From CAZFZT01 sp964523675 (GTDB taxonomy: Bacteria > Planctomycetota > Phycisphaerae > Phycisphaerales > SM1A02): a stretch of 15,131 bases of DNA. Location: the NCBI GenBank assembly GCA_964523675.1, contig CAZFZT010000078.1, positions 1 to 15,131 of the forward strand, given 5' to 3'. Positions 12,661-15,131 of the stretch are shown piece after piece. The position numbers and the translations under genes were made by a program. The stretch's first letter is position 1. Every line of letters starts with the position of its first letter. The notes beneath the pieces were generated by a model. That model did not search any database, was not told where the DNA came from, and saw only the letters and a program-made list of their open reading frames with translations.

Positions 12661-12754
12661 TGAATTGAATTGGTTGTACTTCGATATTCGAGTGTGCCCG
12701 TTTAGCCGCGACGCGAAGCGGAGCGTGACTTGCGGCACTTACGAAGGACGCAAT

Positions 12755-12784
12755 CGCGGATGAGCGCTGATGGGCGCAGATGAG
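12755..12784. repeat. 10-bp tandem repeat array B
   Basis: Three 10-bp units: CGCGGATGAG, CGCTGATGGG, CGCAGATGAG. It is the same family and orientation as array A, but more diverged. Confidence 0.75.
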
Positions 12785-12909
12785 GAACAGAAATGTTGTA
12801 CGAATCCCAACCTGAAAGTCAATTGCACTAAGCCGCACAGTCGAGACGCACGCCACGGCGTATCGGCGACCCGTGCCATTATCTTTTGATCTGCTGTATC
12901 TGCTTACAA

Positions 12910-12954
12910 CTGCGTCATTCTGCGGTTTCCCCCGCTCTTCTCTGTGCCCTCTGT
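12910..12954 (-). repeat. Composite dispersed repeat, right inverted copy
   Basis: Read on the minus strand: ACAGAGGGCACAGAGAAG (12954-12937), a 9-base link, then AACCGCAGAATGACGCAG (12927-12910). Against the left copy, the first module matches at 16 of 18 positions and the second at 14 of 18. It ends 20 bases before the glnS start. Confidence 0.75.
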
Positions 12955-12974
12955 GTCTTCGTGGTAAACGCCCC

Positions 12975-14681
12975 ATGACCACCGCTGAATCAAGACCTTC
13001 GCTCGATTTCCTTCGTTCGATCATCGAAGAGGATTTTCGCAACGGCCGCTTTACGAAGCCGATCGTGACGCGCTTTCCGCCTGAGCCGAACGGCTTCCTG
13101 CACATCGGCCACGCCAAGTCCATTTGCCTCAACTTCGCGCTGGCGAAGGAATACGGCGGCCGGTGTCATCTGCGCTTCGATGACACCAACCCGATGAAGG
13201 AGGAGCAGCGGTACATCGACGCCATCAAGGAAGACATCCGCTGGCTCGGCTTCGATTGGGGCGAGCATGAGTACCACGCCTCCGATTACTTTCAGCAGCT
13301 CTATGACTGGGCGGTCGCGCTCATCAAGAAGTGCAAGGCATACGTGTGCGATCTTTCCCTCGATGAGGTCCGCCGCATGCGCGGCACGCTCACCTCGCCC
13401 GGCGAGAACAGCCCGTTTCGCGATCGCCCGATCGAAGAGAATCTCGATCTCTTCGAGCGCATGAAGAACGGCGAGTTCGAGACGGGTTCGCGCACATTGC
13501 GGGCCAAGATCGACATGGCCTCGCCCAATCTCAACCTGCGCGATCCCATCATGTACCGCATTCTTCGCTCGCCGCATCCGCGCACCGGCGACACGTGGTG
13601 CATCTACCCGATGTATGACTACGCCCACGGCCAGTCCGACTCGATCGAGAAGGTCACGCACTCCATCTGCACGCTCGAATTCGAAGATCATCGCCCGCTC
13701 TATGACTGGTTCATCAACGAACTGGGTATCCACCACCCGCGGCAGGTTGAGTTCGCCCGGCTGAATCTCAGTTACACCGTGATGAGCAAGCGCAAGTTCC
13801 TTGCGTTGGTGGATGAAGGCCATGTCGCGGGTTGGGATGATCCGCGCATGCCGACGCTTGCCGGAATGCGCCGCCGGGGTTATCCGCCGGCGGCGATCCG
13901 CACATTCGCCGATGCAATCGGCGTCGCCCGCCGGCCGCAGGTCATAGACCTTTCGCTGCTCGAACATTACGTGCGTGAGGAACTCAACAAGTCCGCGCCG
14001 CGCGTCTTCGGCGTGCTTCGGCCGCTCAAACTCATCATCGATAATTACCCCGCTGATCAGGTCGAAGAACTCGATGCGATCAACAATCCCGAGGATGAAT
14101 CGGCTGGGAAGCGCCGTGTGCCGTTCTCAAAGGTGCTCTACATCGAGCGCGACGACTTCGAGGAGACGCCCCCACCGAAGTACTTCCGCCTGACGCCGGG
14201 CAAGGAAGTTCGCCTTCGCGCTGCGTACTACGTCACCTGCACCGATTACAAGAAAGACCCGCAGACCGGCGAAGTCACGGAGGTCCACTGCACGTATGAC
14301 CCGGCGACGCGCGGCGGCTGGTCTGAGGATGGCCGGAAGGTCAAGGGCACGATCCACTGGGTCTCCGCGCAGCATGCCATTGACGCGCAGGTGCGGCTGT
14401 ATGACCGACTCTTCACCACGGAAGACCCCGACGACGCCCCCGAGGGCCAAGACTGGCGGAGCAACCTCAACCCTGCTTCACTGGAAATCCTCAAGAATTG
14501 CAAGGTTGAGCCGAGCGTTGCGTCGATGAAAGTCGGCGAGCGCTTCCAGTTCGAACGCCAAGGGTACTTCTGCGTCGATCTCGAGTCGCAGGAAAACTCG
14601 CTCGTTTTGAACCGAACAGTAGCATTGAGGGACTCATGGTCGAAGATCGCGCGCAACAATCCCAACACGGGAGCATCATGA
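12975..14681 (+). CDS. glnS: Glutamine--tRNA ligase
   Basis: This 568-residue class I synthetase charges tRNA-Gln directly with glutamine. Motifs: RFPPEPNGFLHIGHAKS (33-49) with an exact HIGH at 43-46, LRFDDTNP after it, and the KMSKS-type VMSK at 269-272. The C-terminal beta-barrel anticodon-binding part is present (VLYIERDDFEE, KYFRLTPGKEVRLR, IHWVSAQHAIDAQVRLYDRLF). The length fits the family (E. coli about 554). The frame is open from 12873, but those 34 codons read through the right copy of the dispersed repeat and do not look like GlnRS. MTTAESRPSLDFLRSIIEEDF, from ATG 12975, matches the family N-terminus. There is no Shine-Dalgarno. Its TGA overlaps the ATG of the next gene (ATGA), so the two are likely translationally coupled. 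Presence of GlnRS means the amidotransferase route is not essential for Gln-tRNA. Confidence 0.97.
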   Translation: MTTAESRPSLDFLRSIIEEDFRNGRFTKPIVTRFPPEPNGFLHIGHAKSICLNFALAKEYGGRCHLRFDDTNPMKEEQRYIDAIKEDIRWLGFDWGEHEYHASDYFQQLYDWAVALIKKCKAYVCDLSLDEVRRMRGTLTSPGENSPFRDRPIEENLDLFERMKNGEFETGSRTLRAKIDMASPNLNLRDPIMYRILRSPHPRTGDTWCIYPMYDYAHGQSDSIEKVTHSICTLEFEDHRPLYDWFINELGIHHPRQVEFARLNLSYTVMSKRKFLALVDEGHVAGWDDPRMPTLAGMRRRGYPPAAIRTFADAIGVARRPQVIDLSLLEHYVREELNKSAPRVFGVLRPLKLIIDNYPADQVEELDAINNPEDESAGKRRVPFSKVLYIERDDFEETPPPKYFRLTPGKEVRLRAAYYVTCTDYKKDPQTGEVTEVHCTYDPATRGGWSEDGRKVKGTIHWVSAQHAIDAQVRLYDRLFTTEDPDDAPEGQDWRSNLNPASLEILKNCKVEPSVASMKVGERFQFERQGYFCVDLESQENSLVLNRTVALRDSWSKIARNNPNTGAS

Positions 14682-15131
14682 CAATGCCGATGCTCAGCAT
14701 CGAAACGCTGCTCAACCGAATCGTCGATTACGCAGGGCTGTTCCCGCCGGCTCGTCTTGATATGACGCAGACGGTGCAGAACTATGCCGAATACCTGAAC
14801 AGCGGCAATGCGTGGATGCTTGGTCGGCTGATCGTTCCGGTCGCCCGGCTGGATGAGTTTGAACAGGCGGCGGGCGCCCTCCTGCCCGGCCAGCATGACG
14901 ATCGTGACCCGTGGACGATCAGCGCAATTGCCACCTCAGCCAGCACCGATGCGTTGCGAGCCGATCTGGACCGCATCGCCGCGTTCAATGAACTTCACGA
15001 GGATCCACCCAACGGCTTCGCGCAGATCGACGTGCTCGAACTTCGAGCCGACTCCGTCGCGGCGATCGAGAGCGCGCTCGATGACATCCCCGATGAGCTG
15101 TTTCCGTTCTTCGAGATTCCAATCAACCGTG
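14678..15131 (+). CDS. Conserved hypothetical protein, 3' end outside the window
   Basis: An open frame begins at ATG 14678, overlapping the glnS stop by 4 bases, and runs 151 codons to the window end without a stop. GGGAG at 14669-14673 serves either this ATG (4 bases) or the in-frame ATGs at 14684 and 14690. The product starts MTMPMLSIETLLNRIVDYAG, followed by LFPPARLDM, NYAEYLNSG and AWMLGRLIVPVARLDEF. I recall similar DYAGLFPPA...NYA.Y...AWMLGRFVVP sequences as an uncharacterised family in planctomycetes and other phyla, but know no function. It has no signal peptide, membrane segment or catalytic motif that I can see. The overlap with glnS suggests co-expression. Confidence 0.75.
   Translation, partial: MTMPMLSIETLLNRIVDYAGLFPPARLDMTQTVQNYAEYLNSGNAWMLGRLIVPVARLDEFEQAAGALLPGQHDDRDPWTISAIATSASTDALRADLDRIAAFNELHEDPPNGFAQIDVLELRADSVAAIESALDDIPDELFPFFEIPINR

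Larger units (their letters stand above)
12651..12974. other. 324-base repeat-rich spacer between gltX and glnS
   Basis: There is no gene here. The spacer has the end of repeat array A, a stem-loop GCCGC/GCGGC (12705-12709 and 12732-12736) enclosing CGC-GAA-GCG, array B (12755-12784), and the right copy of the composite repeat (12910-12954). No convincing promoter for glnS was found. The open frame upstream of glnS (from 12873) is a translation through the right repeat copy and is not believed to be coding. Confidence 0.7.

Noticed and set aside
12873..12974. 34-codon N-terminal extension of GlnRS
   Set aside because: Its codons read through the right copy of the dispersed repeat, and family similarity begins only at the ATG at 12975.
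12990..13967. 325-codon minus-strand ORF inside glnS
   Set aside because: It lies fully opposite a clear GlnRS gene. The translation is low in recognisable features and is explained by GC-rich codon bias.
1..15131. CRISPR array, tRNA, rRNA, integrase or transposase genes
   Set aside because: No regularly spaced direct repeats of CRISPR length, no cloverleaf or rRNA segments and no transposase-like proteins were seen. The repeats present are short tandem or dispersed elements.

Overview
The window is GC-rich, densely coding bacterial DNA with one strand strongly favoured. It most likely comes from a planctomycete, probably of the class Phycisphaerae. The reasons are a secreted protein with a lone dockerin-like LGDLDGSGAVG...LLGAWG block next to Cys-rich and MopE-like repeats, a GluRS with unusual insertions, a dispersed-repeat spacer of a kind I remember from planctomycetes, and many genes without a Shine-Dalgarno sequence. 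This assignment is inference; the window has no rRNA.

Layout. 1-1610: a 20-base poly-G run, then a two-gene unit encoding a lipoprotein and a secreted Cys-rich protein, closed by a strong terminator. 1705-2595: a queuosine-precursor transporter (YhhQ family). 2596-2925: a structured non-coding stretch with a T-box-like 13-mer and a possible 14-codon leader ORF. 2926-5224: a short-chain fatty acid transporter (AtoE family) followed by a crotonase-fold protein that lacks both canonical catalytic glutamates. 5225-5498: a promoter-like element, stem-loops and a good intrinsic terminator, which together look like a small RNA gene. 5499-6587 (minus): trpD. 6683-7795: a polyprenyl diphosphate synthase, divergent from trpD. 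8013-8987: a secreted Cys-rich/MopE-like protein with its own promoter and terminator. 9223-10828: a PadR regulator overlapping a membrane protein. 10884-12650: gltX. 12651-12974: a spacer built of short repeats. 12975-14681: glnS, overlapping by 4 bases an unknown conserved gene that runs off the window.

How the genes fit together. Most are housekeeping: two class I tRNA synthetases for Glu and Gln, tryptophan synthesis, isoprenoid chain synthesis and queuosine salvage. The AtoE/crotonase pair suggests uptake and CoA-level processing of short acids. PadR and its overlapping membrane partner form a compact regulatory pair with a dyad- and repeat-bearing promoter.

The best candidates for something undescribed are: (1) the intergenic RNA at about 5357-5483; (2) the 354-bp spacer bounded by about 46-bp inverted composite repeats, whose left copy supplies the last 16 codons and the stop of gltX; (3) an 8-bp tandem repeat inside the gltX reading frame; (4) the leader-like region before the fatty acid transporter.
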